Of a stretch of 39,189 bases of DNA, positions 15,795 through 24,511 are shown in pieces. Within the stretch, counting starts at the first letter, position 1. Each line of letters starts with the position of its first letter. The stretch is from CAJQQK01 sp051010015 (GTDB lineage: Bacteria > Pseudomonadota > Alphaproteobacteria > Rhizobiales > Hyphomicrobiaceae): NCBI GenBank assembly GCA_051010015.1, contig JBPCVZ010000397.1, forward strand, positions 1 through 39,189, given 5' to 3'. A program made the translations under genes and the position numbers. Under the pieces are notes generated by a model. The model made no database searches and was not told the origin of the DNA. It was given only the letters and a program-made list of their open reading frames with translations.

Positions 15795-16892
15795 ATGATC
15801 GACGGGCTGGCACACGCACAAAGGCCTGGCAACGGGGGGCAGCGCCGGGCAGAGCCGAAGCCGCGCCTGCGACATCGCAAAGCGCAGGCGATCAATGACT
15901 GCCGCGTGATTGTCGGTCTAACGATTGCTGACTCCTTCGCATGGTGGCTGATCTTCGAGCCGCAATTTGTTGCACTGGCAGCCGGTTGGCTCCTGCACCT
16001 TGGCGTGCTTTTCGCGCTTGTGTGGTGCATCCGCAGCCGCATCGGATCCGGCATCGACGTAAGGCATCTCACGCTGACATTGATCCTCGGTGCAATGGTC
16101 GGTGCCGTCGGCATGATCATCGCGGCCTTGGTGTCGGCGAGCGGTTTGTTTCTCAGGAATTCCCGTCAGATGATCGATGCCTGGTATCAGCGACAGGCGG
16201 AGTCGATCACACATGACGAGGTCACCGAACTCATCGGTTCCATATTCAATGGCCGGGTCGCGCCGCACTCGATGCGCAACGCGGAGAACTTCAGCTTCAT
16301 CATCCGAGAAGGGACGTTCTCACAAAAGCAGGCAATCATGGAGGTTGTCGCGAGAAGTTATCGGCCCGAACTGCTGCCGGTTCTGAACCTCGCCCTGAGC
16401 TCGCCCGTGCCGGCAATCCGCGTCCAAGCGGCCGCCGTGAAAGGTAAGCTCTACACATCGGTGATGGCCAGTTTGCGTACGGCGCTCGATGACCTCGATC
16501 GCGCACGAAGCAACGAAGAAGTTGCAACCGCCGGCCGACGACTGTCGCAATGCATTCTCTCCGGTTTGCTGGAGCCCGACCAGAAACTGAGCGCCCTGAC
16601 GGCAACCAAGAAGGTTCACGACGTTGCCGGATCGCTCAAGTACAACGACGAGTCTCGTGAGCTGTTCCACGAACTGCGTCACCTGTTCGCCCATTTCGAC
16701 GAGGCCGCGGCATTGCTGGTGCGGATGGAAGAATACGGCGGACACATTGACCAGCATCGACGCGAACTGGAGGCAGCATTCGAAGGCTACGAACGCGGGG
16801 TATCGAGCTGGCTCGGCACGCAAGATGAACCGGCTCCCGCAGTTCCAGGCATGTCCCAACAAGGCAACAGAGATGCCTCTTTGGCATCGTAG
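15795..16892 (+). CDS. pelE: PelE-like inner-membrane protein
   Basis: 365 aa. A basic N-terminus (about 35 residues) is followed by three or four hydrophobic segments (about 37-80 and 92-118), then a soluble helical domain with a HEAT/TPR-like character (IREGTFSQKQAIMEVVARSYRPELLPVLNLAL). Pseudomonas PelE (about 329 aa) has N-terminal membrane helices and a helical repeat domain and forms an inner-membrane complex with PelD, PelF and PelG. The match is by topology and by position between pelD-like and pelF genes, rather than by diagnostic motifs. Translation starts just after a tandem array of ribosome binding cores, suggesting very strong or tuned initiation. The gap to pelF is 29 bases. 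Confidence 0.7.
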   Translation: MIDGLAHAQRPGNGGQRRAEPKPRLRHRKAQAINDCRVIVGLTIADSFAWWLIFEPQFVALAAGWLLHLGVLFALVWCIRSRIGSGIDVRHLTLTLILGAMVGAVGMIIAALVSASGLFLRNSRQMIDAWYQRQAESITHDEVTELIGSIFNGRVAPHSMRNAENFSFIIREGTFSQKQAIMEVVARSYRPELLPVLNLALSSPVPAIRVQAAAVKGKLYTSVMASLRTALDDLDRARSNEEVATAGRRLSQCILSGLLEPDQKLSALTATKKVHDVAGSLKYNDESRELFHELRHLFAHFDEAAALLVRMEEYGGHIDQHRRELEAAFEGYERGVSSWLGTQDEPAPAVPGMSQQGNRDASLAS

Positions 16893-16921
16893 CAGTCTGC
16901 CCCTCTGAACGAAGTGATGTC

Positions 16922-18481
16922 ATGACCAACATCCACACAAGTGATTCATTGCTCCCCCGGTTCATGAATGCCGGAAGGCGGGCGAAGCCTGCCGTCGACA
17001 TCTGCATTATCGTCGAGGGCTGCTATCCCTTCGTGATGGGTGGCGTTTCGTCCTGGTTGGATTGGCTCATCAAGAACCTGCCACAATACTCGTTCGCGGT
17101 CGTCGCGATTACCGCGACGTCGGATCCCGCTGAGATCGTCTACGATATCCCGCACAACGTGATGGTGTTTCGCAAAGTCAGTCTGCACCAGAACACCTCG
17201 GGGGCTTTGGGCGCGCAGGTGCAACCGGATCTGGATCCTGCCCACTTCGCTGACAGTCTTTGTCAACTCGTCGACGCCGGCGAACTCGATGCTCTGTCCG
17301 ACCTTATGGACCTCCTGCGCCAGGACCCGAAAATCACGCATGAGAGTCTGATGAACTCACGCGTCGCATGGCAGGCCATCCAGCTCATGTACGACAGGCA
17401 CATGCCGCACGGATCGTTCCTGCACTACTTCTGGGCGTGGCGCGCGCTGTTCGGTGGGCTGTTCGCCATGCTGCTCGCACCACTGCCGCGAGCCCGCGTC
17501 TATCACACGATCTCGACCGGATACGCCGGCCTTCTCGCCGCGCGCGCCGCCGTCGAAAGTAAGCGCCCCGCCCTCCTGACGGAGCACGGCATCTACACCA
17601 ACGAACGTCGGATCGAAATCCTGATGGCGGACTGGATCGCCGAAACATTGGACAGCGGCTTTTCAATTGACGAAGACCGTTTCGATCTCAAGAAGATGTG
17701 GGTGCGCGGCTTCGAGAGCTACGGTCGGGTTTGTTACGACTCGTGCACCAGGATCGTGACTTTGTATGAGGACAACCAGCACCTGCAACGCATTCTCGGG
17801 GCAAAAGAAGAGCGCCTCGAGGTTATTCCGAACGGCATAGACTGGACGAAATTCTCGAGTCTCCCCCGCGCCTCCGACGGTCTGCGCCCGACGATGGCGC
17901 TAATCGGACGTGTTGTTCCGATCAAGGACGTAAAAACATTTCTCTATGCGGCCGCAAAGATCCGCAAAGATCTTCCCGAACTGCGCGCCCTGATCGTCGG
18001 GCCGCTTGACGAGGATAAAGGTTATTACCGCGAGTGCAGCGCGCTCACCACCGATCTCGGCCTAGCCAACTGCGTGGAATTCACGGGCCGTCAGGACATC
18101 ACGAAGCTGCTACCGGAAATACATGTCAACGTGCTGAGCAGCATTAGCGAGGCGCAGCCACTTGTGCTGCTCGAGGCGGGGGCGGCCGGCGTACCGGCTG
18201 TCGCCACGGATGTCGGCTCGTGTCGTGAACTCCTGCTGGGGCGTGCCGATGAACAGCCAGCACTCGGCCCCGGCGGCATTATTGCCGACGTGGCCTCTAG
18301 CGACCAAATCGCCGACGGCGCGCTGAAGCTCTTGTCGTCGCCGGAGTTGCGGCGCCTGTACGGCGAGGCAATGGCCCAGCGCGTCCACCAGCGCTACAAC
18401 AACGTCGATGTTCTGAAGAGATACGCGGATTTGTACGACGGCTGCCTCAACCGGGCTGATGGAATGCAATGGCTGGCATAG
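16922..18481 (+). CDS. pelF: PelF-type GT4 glycosyltransferase of Pel polysaccharide synthesis
   Basis: 519 aa, close to the usual 505-520. PelF is the cytosolic polymerase that joins UDP-N-acetylhexosamine units into Pel. The N-terminus VDICIIVEGCYPFVMGGVSSW (about residues 22-42) is the family signature. The C-terminal GT-B domain has LIGRVVPIKDVKTF (about 328) and EAQPLVLLEAGAAGVPAVATDVGSCREL (about 410-437), which includes the sugar-nucleotide-binding EX7E-type motif. The gene overlaps pelG by 13 bases, so translation of the two is probably coupled. This is one of the two firmest anchors for calling the locus pel-like. Confidence 0.93.
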   Translation: MTNIHTSDSLLPRFMNAGRRAKPAVDICIIVEGCYPFVMGGVSSWLDWLIKNLPQYSFAVVAITATSDPAEIVYDIPHNVMVFRKVSLHQNTSGALGAQVQPDLDPAHFADSLCQLVDAGELDALSDLMDLLRQDPKITHESLMNSRVAWQAIQLMYDRHMPHGSFLHYFWAWRALFGGLFAMLLAPLPRARVYHTISTGYAGLLAARAAVESKRPALLTEHGIYTNERRIEILMADWIAETLDSGFSIDEDRFDLKKMWVRGFESYGRVCYDSCTRIVTLYEDNQHLQRILGAKEERLEVIPNGIDWTKFSSLPRASDGLRPTMALIGRVVPIKDVKTFLYAAAKIRKDLPELRALIVGPLDEDKGYYRECSALTTDLGLANCVEFTGRQDITKLLPEIHVNVLSSISEAQPLVLLEAGAAGVPAVATDVGSCRELLLGRADEQPALGPGGIIADVASSDQIADGALKLLSSPELRRLYGEAMAQRVHQRYNNVDVLKRYADLYDGCLNRADGMQWLA

Positions 18482-19857
18482 GATTCGAGCTCCAGAAACT
18501 AAGCGCAAGGAACACGCTTTTCGCGCAGTTCTCGGCGGCCGCGCATGGTGCTGTCGTGGCAACCGGGCCGTGGCTGTTCACCATCGCAAGCCTGGCGCTG
18601 ATCGCGCTCGCGACCGAGCATCTTGCCGACCGAACGGCGCTTTCAACATTCCGCGTTGTCGTGTTCTACGGATTCTGCCTATCGTTCATCGCCTCGTCGC
18701 CCGCCATCATCACCGGCGTACGCCTGGTCGCCGACGCGATCTACGCCAAAAAGATCGGGGAGGTCCCGGGGATTTTCCTCAACTGTTTGTTGTGGGCTGC
18801 GCTGCCGACGGCAATGGTCGGGTTCGTGGTGTATTTCGTCATCTTCAACCTGCCCTGGTTTTCCGGGATTACGGCGATCGCGACGTGCATATTGACCAGC
18901 CTGGTCTGGGTCGCGACAGCCTTTTGCAGTGCCATCCGCAACTACCGAATCGTGACGCTTTCGTTTCTCTTCGGGATGATTACGGTCACGATCAACGCCG
19001 TCCTCATGGCCGAACTCGGCCAGGGCACCGAGGGCATGCTGATTGGCATGAACATCGGCTTGTGCACGATCGCGGTTAGCTTGATCAATCAGATTTTCGT
19101 AACGTTTCCGCATCCGGTGAACACAAGCGCGATCGATCCCGTCGGGTTCGCCCGCAAGATCGCGTCCCGCTGGGTACTTTGCGCCGGCGCGACCGCAGCA
19201 AGCTTGGCGATCTGGGTCGATAAGGTGATCCTGTGGACCTCCGGTGCCGGCGAGACGGTACAGTGGGGATTGCGGCACGCGCCGATTTACGACAGCGCGC
19301 TGTTCGTATCGTTTCTATGCATCGTGCCCGCGCTGGCGCAGTACGTTGTTCACATAGAAACCGACTTCTATCGGCGCTATCAGAAATATTATCACGATAT
19401 TTCAAACCATGCCTGCCTGAACGACATCAAACAGAATGCCGAAAATCTTCAACTGAGCACCCAGACGGCCGTGCTCGCCATCTGGTATCGCCACATCGTC
19501 GTGTGCAGCATCGCCTTCCTACTGGGTCCGGCAATCGTCTCGGCCATTGGCCTCGAATACAAGCAGCTCACGATCTTCCGAATGGGTGTCCTCGGCGCCT
19601 TGTTTCACTTCTTCTTTTTCGCGTGCACGTCGATCATCCTGTTTCTCGACCGCCAACGGCTTTTCCTGGGTTTGCAGACCCTGTTCCTCGTAACGAATCT
19701 GAGCTTCACGATGATCAGCCTGCTCGGCGGCGAAAGCTATCTGGGCACCGGGTATTTCGCAGCAATTCTGGGCTGTGCCGTGCTATCGTATTTCGCCATG
19801 CTGCGCGTCCTGGCCGACATCAACTACCTGACGTTCATCGCAAACAACAAACTATGA
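18469..19857 (+). CDS. pelG: PelG-type polysaccharide membrane transporter
   Basis: 462 aa, the normal PelG length. It starts with MAGIGFELQKL, the conserved PelG N-terminus, and continues with about twelve hydrophobic segments in the MOP/PST flippase-like arrangement, for example AVVATGPWLFTIASLALIAL and FYGFCLSFIASSPAIITGV. PelG is thought to carry the growing polymer across the inner membrane, in a complex with PelD, PelE and PelF. The ATG at 18469 lies inside the end of pelF. It is the last gene of the plus-strand operon; the minus-strand gene set ends 46 bases further on. I see no T-run terminator in that gap, only a weak 5-bp stem (19874-19888). Confidence 0.93.
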   Translation: MAGIGFELQKLSARNTLFAQFSAAAHGAVVATGPWLFTIASLALIALATEHLADRTALSTFRVVVFYGFCLSFIASSPAIITGVRLVADAIYAKKIGEVPGIFLNCLLWAALPTAMVGFVVYFVIFNLPWFSGITAIATCILTSLVWVATAFCSAIRNYRIVTLSFLFGMITVTINAVLMAELGQGTEGMLIGMNIGLCTIAVSLINQIFVTFPHPVNTSAIDPVGFARKIASRWVLCAGATAASLAIWVDKVILWTSGAGETVQWGLRHAPIYDSALFVSFLCIVPALAQYVVHIETDFYRRYQKYYHDISNHACLNDIKQNAENLQLSTQTAVLAIWYRHIVVCSIAFLLGPAIVSAIGLEYKQLTIFRMGVLGALFHFFFFACTSIILFLDRQRLFLGLQTLFLVTNLSFTMISLLGGESYLGTGYFAAILGCAVLSYFAMLRVLADINYLTFIANNKL

Positions 19858-19903
19858 CGCGTCTCTTGAATGACGGTTCGCGCAACCGCAGCGGCGGGCC
19901 CTA

Positions 19904-20797
19904 TCACCCCTGGGCGTCACGGCGCATCTGATCAGCATCGTCTTGCGACACATGTCCACGACGAATGGCTGCCTCAAGGATGCTCTGGGCAAGCTCGGTA
20001 CGCCTGGCGTCGATCGTTTGGTGATAGAAAAACGCTATCTGGTCCTTGCCGGTCTTGCCGCTCAGCCATTGTTCGACAAGCCCCCGTGTTCGAGACACGC
20101 GGTCCTGCAAAAGCAGGACACGAAACAGTGCCATGCGCGCGCGCCAAATCGGCTTCGTCGACATTTGATCGGCGCGAACAAAATGCTTGACGGCGAGATC
20201 GTAGTTTTGCTCGCGCGCGAAGAAGAACGCCAACCGCACATGCTGCGCCGCGCTGAGCATTGGTGAATTGGCAAAGCCGGCAAGAATGGCCTTCTCGCCT
20301 TCATAGTTGCTATGCAACCTCAACAACTGAAGCGCCTCGTCGAGAAGCTCGGAAGTCGGTTCTATACGAAGAAGACGAACCAATGTCGCGAGGCGCTTCG
20401 CCGGTTGCTGCGTATGGGCGTAGAAGCGCACGGCTCGTCTGAGCAACACCGCATGCCCGGGGTAGGCCTTCAAGGCACCTTGCATGACATTGTCCGCCTG
20501 CTCAACGTCGCCAAACCTGAGGTGGACGTCATGCAGGGCCATGGCCGAGTGGAGATCGCCGCTACCCTCTTCGTAAAGGTTGATCAACCGCTGGCGCGCC
20601 GCGACGAAATTCTTGTCGCCGATGAACCCGTAGGCGATTTCCGTGCTTGTCGGCAACGCGGCAACTGCAGCAACGATCGCACCACATGCGATGCCGCACA
20701 CGGTTAGGCTCGATCCGTCAGCCAATTGCCGCCAGGCACCGGCCTCAAGCACAGGTGATCGAAATTTCGAGCGGATCGCGTGCATCAACCGGTGCAT
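19904..20797 (-). CDS. membrane-anchored TPR protein, PelB N-terminal-like
   Basis: 297 aa. One hydrophobic segment near residues 30-50 (LTVCGIACGAIVAAVAAL) anchors the protein, leaving a C-terminal periplasmic domain of helical repeats. These have TPR character, for example FGDVEQADNVMQGALKAYPGHAVLLRRAVRF and AAQHVRLAFFFAREQNYDLAVKHFVRA. Pseudomonas PelB is one 1193-aa chain with an N-terminal anchor, TPRs that bind PelA, and a C-terminal barrel. This protein looks like a short stand-alone version of the first two parts. The frame starts inside the 3' end of the PelA-like gene (overlap of 53 bases), indicating coupled translation. An alternative start is at 20785. Confidence 0.68.
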   Translation of the reverse strand: MHRLMHAIRSKFRSPVLEAGAWRQLADGSSLTVCGIACGAIVAAVAALPTSTEIAYGFIGDKNFVAARQRLINLYEEGSGDLHSAMALHDVHLRFGDVEQADNVMQGALKAYPGHAVLLRRAVRFYAHTQQPAKRLATLVRLLRIEPTSELLDEALQLLRLHSNYEGEKAILAGFANSPMLSAAQHVRLAFFFAREQNYDLAVKHFVRADQMSTKPIWRARMALFRVLLLQDRVSRTRGLVEQWLSGKTGKDQIAFFYHQTIDARRTELAQSILEAAIRRGHVSQDDADQMRRDAQG

Positions 20798-23087
20798 TGA
20801 TCACCGTTCTCCCGTTCGCATCTGGTTCAACGTCTGCCTGCCACAAGGGACGCCCCTGTCGCGAGACCTGGACGCGATAGCCTCTTCGAGGAAATGCCTG
20901 CCATATCATTTCGCTCGCGCCGAAACCGGTGGCCTGCATTCTCCATTGACACTTGCGCCGGACGAGATGGGAAACCTGCCACCGGCTTTCCTCGAGGTAG
21001 GGGAGTTGCCGGCCCGTCGACTTCGCAAGTGCAATTTCCGCTGGCCGGGCAGCCCCATCTATTGCGACGTAAAGAGCGCCGTTGGTCCGCCGATAACCGA
21101 GGACACCAACGCTTGCCCTAAGGTCAACGACACGCTTCCTGGGGCGGTCGAACCGAAACGTGTTGAGCGCCTTGCGATTTTCGATACGCCATCGGGTGCC
21201 ACCCATTTTCTTTATCCGGACACCGTAGAAGCTGTCGGCAATGGCTGCATACTGTGACGCATGGATGGGCACGAGCGGCGCCCGTCGCGCACGCTGAAGC
21301 AGCCGTTGCACCGCGCGAAGCGCTGCAGCGCGCTCGCCCGTATACATGTGATAGTAGAGATTGAACCCCTTCAATCGGCGAGGGGATTGTGTGTTGCGCA
21401 AGGTTTGTTCGAGCAGCGTCTGCCCGTAGTGGTTGCCTGTCCAATCCTGCGTATAGGTATTCTCATTGCTGTTGACCGCATAAATCTGGCGTTCCGACCC
21501 GACGGCACGGCCGATCGGCGGTACATAGGCGACCGAGGGATATGCTGCATCAAAGCGCGAGTCACCGCCGTTGATGTTGTACACGCCGGCCCTGCGCACC
21601 GCTGCGATCGCGCCCTCGAACGGTGTCGTATCCCCGCTCCACTGAAACAATTTCGCCTTCTTTCCGGCCGGTGCGAGCGCTTCGGCCGCCTGCAATGATC
21701 CGACGATCTCCGTCTCAAGGTCAAACGGCTGCTGCATGTAGGTCCGAGGCAGATCATCCGAACCCGAAGTGAAGCGGTCACGACCGGACGAAGTGAGCAG
21801 ACTGTCGAGACCGAATGCCCGCGCCGTCCTCAGCGAACGCGAGCCCGTCCCGCGTTGCGAACGATCGATCAGGGCAACTTCGGCCGGGCGCGCGTAGTCC
21901 TTGAAATAGTTCCAATTGAACGGGTGCGTGTGGGAATGGCTGCCAACCTCGACCTGAGACAGTGCAAACAGTTTTCTGGCTATGAACGCAGAGCGCCGGC
22001 GCCCTCCCATGGTCTTGTCGACATCGCCGGCAATCAACCCGACCGTCACCGGCAGGTCGGGAAACGGCTCGATCAGTTCGCGATAGACAACGTCGGAAGA
22101 CAGAATGCTCTTGGTTCGATAGCGCTCGATTTCACTGACGTTGTTCCAACCATCGCCATCGATGTGGGAAAAATACAATCTCCGTCCGGCAATCGTCGTG
22201 ACGTCCGGAATTGGAAACTCGCCGCCGCCCAACGCCTTGCGAAAGAACGCAAAGGGGTTGAGAACCCAGCGCACCCGGTTGACGCTCTTGTAGGCCCGCA
22301 TCACGAAGCCGTCGGCGACATACCCACCTGTTGCGCCGTAGCTAGCGACCGTACTGATTTCGTCCTCACCGTGTGCCGTCCGTCGCTTGATTTGCAACAT
22401 CGGAGTCGCCTGCGAACTGATCAGATTGGTGCTCACGTAAGCGGGGATCTCTTGCGTGGCGATGGCCTCGAAGTTGAGCAGCTTGCCATCGACCATGTGG
22501 ACCGAAGCATCGAACGTGACGGCGTTCCAGTGCCCAGCCTCTTCCAGGCCGAACGCACGCAGCACCGCGGCACGCCCGTTCCGCGTCTTGGCGTGGTCAA
22601 GCCCCGGCTGACCGAGTACGATCAGTTTTCGACCGGCGGCAATGTTGCCTATCGTCCATTCGAGATAGGCCTGCTGATCGGGAACGACATCCTTGAACCA
22701 GGTCAGCACGGCACGGTAGCCGGTCATCTGCCCAAGACCCGGAAGGCCCTGGTTGATGTCGACCAGGGTTATCTGGTACCCGAGATAATTGAGCGGCATT
22801 TCCGCATATTTGTGGAGCCTGGACTGAATCGCCGGTCCCTCTTCGCGGGAATCGAAGATCGCCAGAATGCTTCGATTGACGGTATTGCCGGCCTGTGCGT
22901 ACGCCGCATCGTTGATGCCCGCAAATAGGAACGCCAACATCACGAGGCGGCCGGACCGGTCAAGGAGCGTACCGACCAGCCAAGCCCGCAGTCGGCGGAG
23001 CGGGGGCAGCATAGGCCGACTATCCGCAACGGCGGCATCGTTGCCGATCACCCGCACTCCACTGACCATTGTCACGACATCGAACAT
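20745..23087 (-). CDS. pelA: PelA-like periplasmic polysaccharide deacetylase without hydrolase domain
   Basis: 780 aa. A long N-terminus ends in a signal sequence (about 45-65, cleavage expected near AYA-QA); an alternative ATG at 23012 would give a more usual signal peptide. A Rossmann-like domain (about 68-290) with SILAIFDSREE and NYLGYQITLVDIN corresponds to the middle of Pseudomonas PelA. The deacetylase domain carries FSHIDGDGW (Asp310, Asp312) and VGSHSHTHPFNW (His384, His388), the metal and catalytic motifs of the PelA deacetylase. A C-terminal beta-rich domain ends at DPLEISITCA. Missing is the roughly 260-residue N-terminal glycoside hydrolase domain of the 948-aa Pseudomonas protein; a separate GH114-type gene lies upstream on the same strand. 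Confidence 0.86.
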   Translation of the reverse strand: MFDVVTMVSGVRVIGNDAAVADSRPMLPPLRRLRAWLVGTLLDRSGRLVMLAFLFAGINDAAYAQAGNTVNRSILAIFDSREEGPAIQSRLHKYAEMPLNYLGYQITLVDINQGLPGLGQMTGYRAVLTWFKDVVPDQQAYLEWTIGNIAAGRKLIVLGQPGLDHAKTRNGRAAVLRAFGLEEAGHWNAVTFDASVHMVDGKLLNFEAIATQEIPAYVSTNLISSQATPMLQIKRRTAHGEDEISTVASYGATGGYVADGFVMRAYKSVNRVRWVLNPFAFFRKALGGGEFPIPDVTTIAGRRLYFSHIDGDGWNNVSEIERYRTKSILSSDVVYRELIEPFPDLPVTVGLIAGDVDKTMGGRRRSAFIARKLFALSQVEVGSHSHTHPFNWNYFKDYARPAEVALIDRSQRGTGSRSLRTARAFGLDSLLTSSGRDRFTSGSDDLPRTYMQQPFDLETEIVGSLQAAEALAPAGKKAKLFQWSGDTTPFEGAIAAVRRAGVYNINGGDSRFDAAYPSVAYVPPIGRAVGSERQIYAVNSNENTYTQDWTGNHYGQTLLEQTLRNTQSPRRLKGFNLYYHMYTGERAAALRAVQRLLQRARRAPLVPIHASQYAAIADSFYGVRIKKMGGTRWRIENRKALNTFRFDRPRKRVVDLRASVGVLGYRRTNGALYVAIDGAARPAEIALAKSTGRQLPYLEESRWQVSHLVRRKCQWRMQATGFGASEMIWQAFPRRGYRVQVSRQGRPLWQADVEPDANGRTVINAPVDARDPLEISITCA

Positions 23088-23108
23088 CCTACGGCAATCG
23101 GCCGGTCG

Positions 23109-24275
23109 TTAGTAGTTGACGGCCACGTTCACCGATACCGTGTTATCCGTTTCATCTTCTTCCTCGCGGTAGCAGTAGCTCACATTGACACCGAGGTTGT
23201 CGGTGAAATAGTAGCCGGCACTAGCCGCGAAGAGTTGCTCTGTCCGGTCATCTTGCGGATCATTGGCCTCGACCCGACGCGGCGCATAGACAAGCGTGAA
23301 ATTGTAGCGACCGTAGTTGGCGGCAGCGCCGAGCGTATAATATGTAATGTCGTCGCCATCGCCCTCGACGTTGGACACGTACGCCACTTCACCGATCAAC
23401 GCCACCTCGACATCTGAACCGACCTTGATACCCGTCTGGCGAGCGCCCAGAACGAAGGCGTCCGAGCCGTCCTGATCGCCTTCTCCCGGCGCCAGGTGCG
23501 CATATCCCACGTGATACGTGAAGTTCGGACTGAACCAGGGCAGCTGCCTGCCATCGACGGCAATGGCGAACGACGAAAGATCACCGGTGTTGCCCGGTCC
23601 GCCACCCGACCGATCCAGCCGGCCGCGACTGAAGAACAAGCTATCGCTCAGCACCGATGTGTCCGCGGTAAAAACGCTCGCGGAAAAGATATGCTGACCA
23701 TAGCTCGCACCGCCAAACCTCACGCTGCCGCCGAACCCGACCTGTTCGTCGATGTCGTAGTCGTTAAAGTCACTTCCGTACTTGCCAAGGTCGGCGTCGG
23801 ACGCGAGCCCGAAACGCGCCTGGAACTTCCCGGCATAGGCTCTGAAGCGTGCATTCCGGTACTCCAGGTAGAGACTGTCCCAGGCGACGCCGTAACCCTC
23901 TTCGTCATCGTTGTCATCGCGCGTGTCGAATTCCTCCGCCTTCACCACGGACTGCAGAGTCCAGTTTTTCCAGAAGGTCAGGCTTGCCCTTTTTTCTCCA
24001 TAAGCAGAGAACTGGTACTTGGACGAGTATTCGTTGCCACGCGAGGCAATGTATTCGAGACCGAGTTCTGCATACATGCTGAACTTTAGTTCGATATGAT
24101 CATTTATCTTGTAGGAGTTTCCGTCTTGGGAGTGGGCCGCTTCGGTCAAACTACTGGAAATCAGCAGCGCCAGAATAAGGGCTTTTCCTTTTCTCGCGCA
24201 AAAGCAAATGGCGGTACCGGAACAATAACCACGCCGATGAGTACAAAACGAACTCGGTTTTACGTCGCAAGTCAT
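23109..24275 (-). CDS. outer-membrane beta-barrel (porin-like), candidate Pel export channel
   Basis: 388 aa from the ATG at 24275; the frame is open to 24401 and the start is uncertain. A hydrophobic segment ALILALLISSSLTEAAHSQ looks like the end of a signal peptide. The mature part is made of alternating amphipathic strands separated by acidic turns (ASRGNEYSSKYQFSAYGEKRASLTFW, DDNDDEEGYG, APGEGDQDGSDAF) and ends VSVNVAVNY, with the terminal aromatic residue usual for outer-membrane barrels. The length would allow about 16 strands. In Pseudomonas the PelB C-terminus is a 16-stranded export barrel; here the barrel is a separate gene, 21 bases upstream of the PelA-like gene and probably in one operon. 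A general porin is the alternative. Confidence 0.72.
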   Translation of the reverse strand: MTCDVKPSSFCTHRRGYCSGTAICFCARKGKALILALLISSSLTEAAHSQDGNSYKINDHIELKFSMYAELGLEYIASRGNEYSSKYQFSAYGEKRASLTFWKNWTLQSVVKAEEFDTRDDNDDEEGYGVAWDSLYLEYRNARFRAYAGKFQARFGLASDADLGKYGSDFNDYDIDEQVGFGGSVRFGGASYGQHIFSASVFTADTSVLSDSLFFSRGRLDRSGGGPGNTGDLSSFAIAVDGRQLPWFSPNFTYHVGYAHLAPGEGDQDGSDAFVLGARQTGIKVGSDVEVALIGEVAYVSNVEGDGDDITYYTLGAAANYGRYNFTLVYAPRRVEANDPQDDRTEQLFAASAGYYFTDNLGVNVSYCYREEEDETDNTVSVNVAVNY

Positions 24276-24511
24276 TACTTTCAGAAAGGCCGGTATTTCG
24301 CAGACTTGTTGCCGTAAAATAGAAATCATAACGCTTGGCTTGAAGCCACCCCCCAGTTTCCCCAAAAGCCAGATCCAACACTGACTTGTCGATACATTCA
24401 CATGAGGTTTGTGGCTGACTTATGGCCGCGAGTCGGCGCCATCGGGTTTACAAAAAGGCTCAGAATGAGCGCTTGGCATTTATGGTTCCGAGGACCAAAA
24501 GAGTAAAATTA

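Noticed and set aside
15580..15798. Open frame through the tandem AGGAGG array giving Arg/Ser/Gly/Val repeats
   Set aside because: It lies out of frame inside the pelD-like gene, and the array is better explained as ribosome binding sites for pelE.
21855..22928. 357-codon open frame antisense to the PelA-like gene
   Set aside because: The minus strand carries the deacetylase motifs; this frame has no recognisable features.
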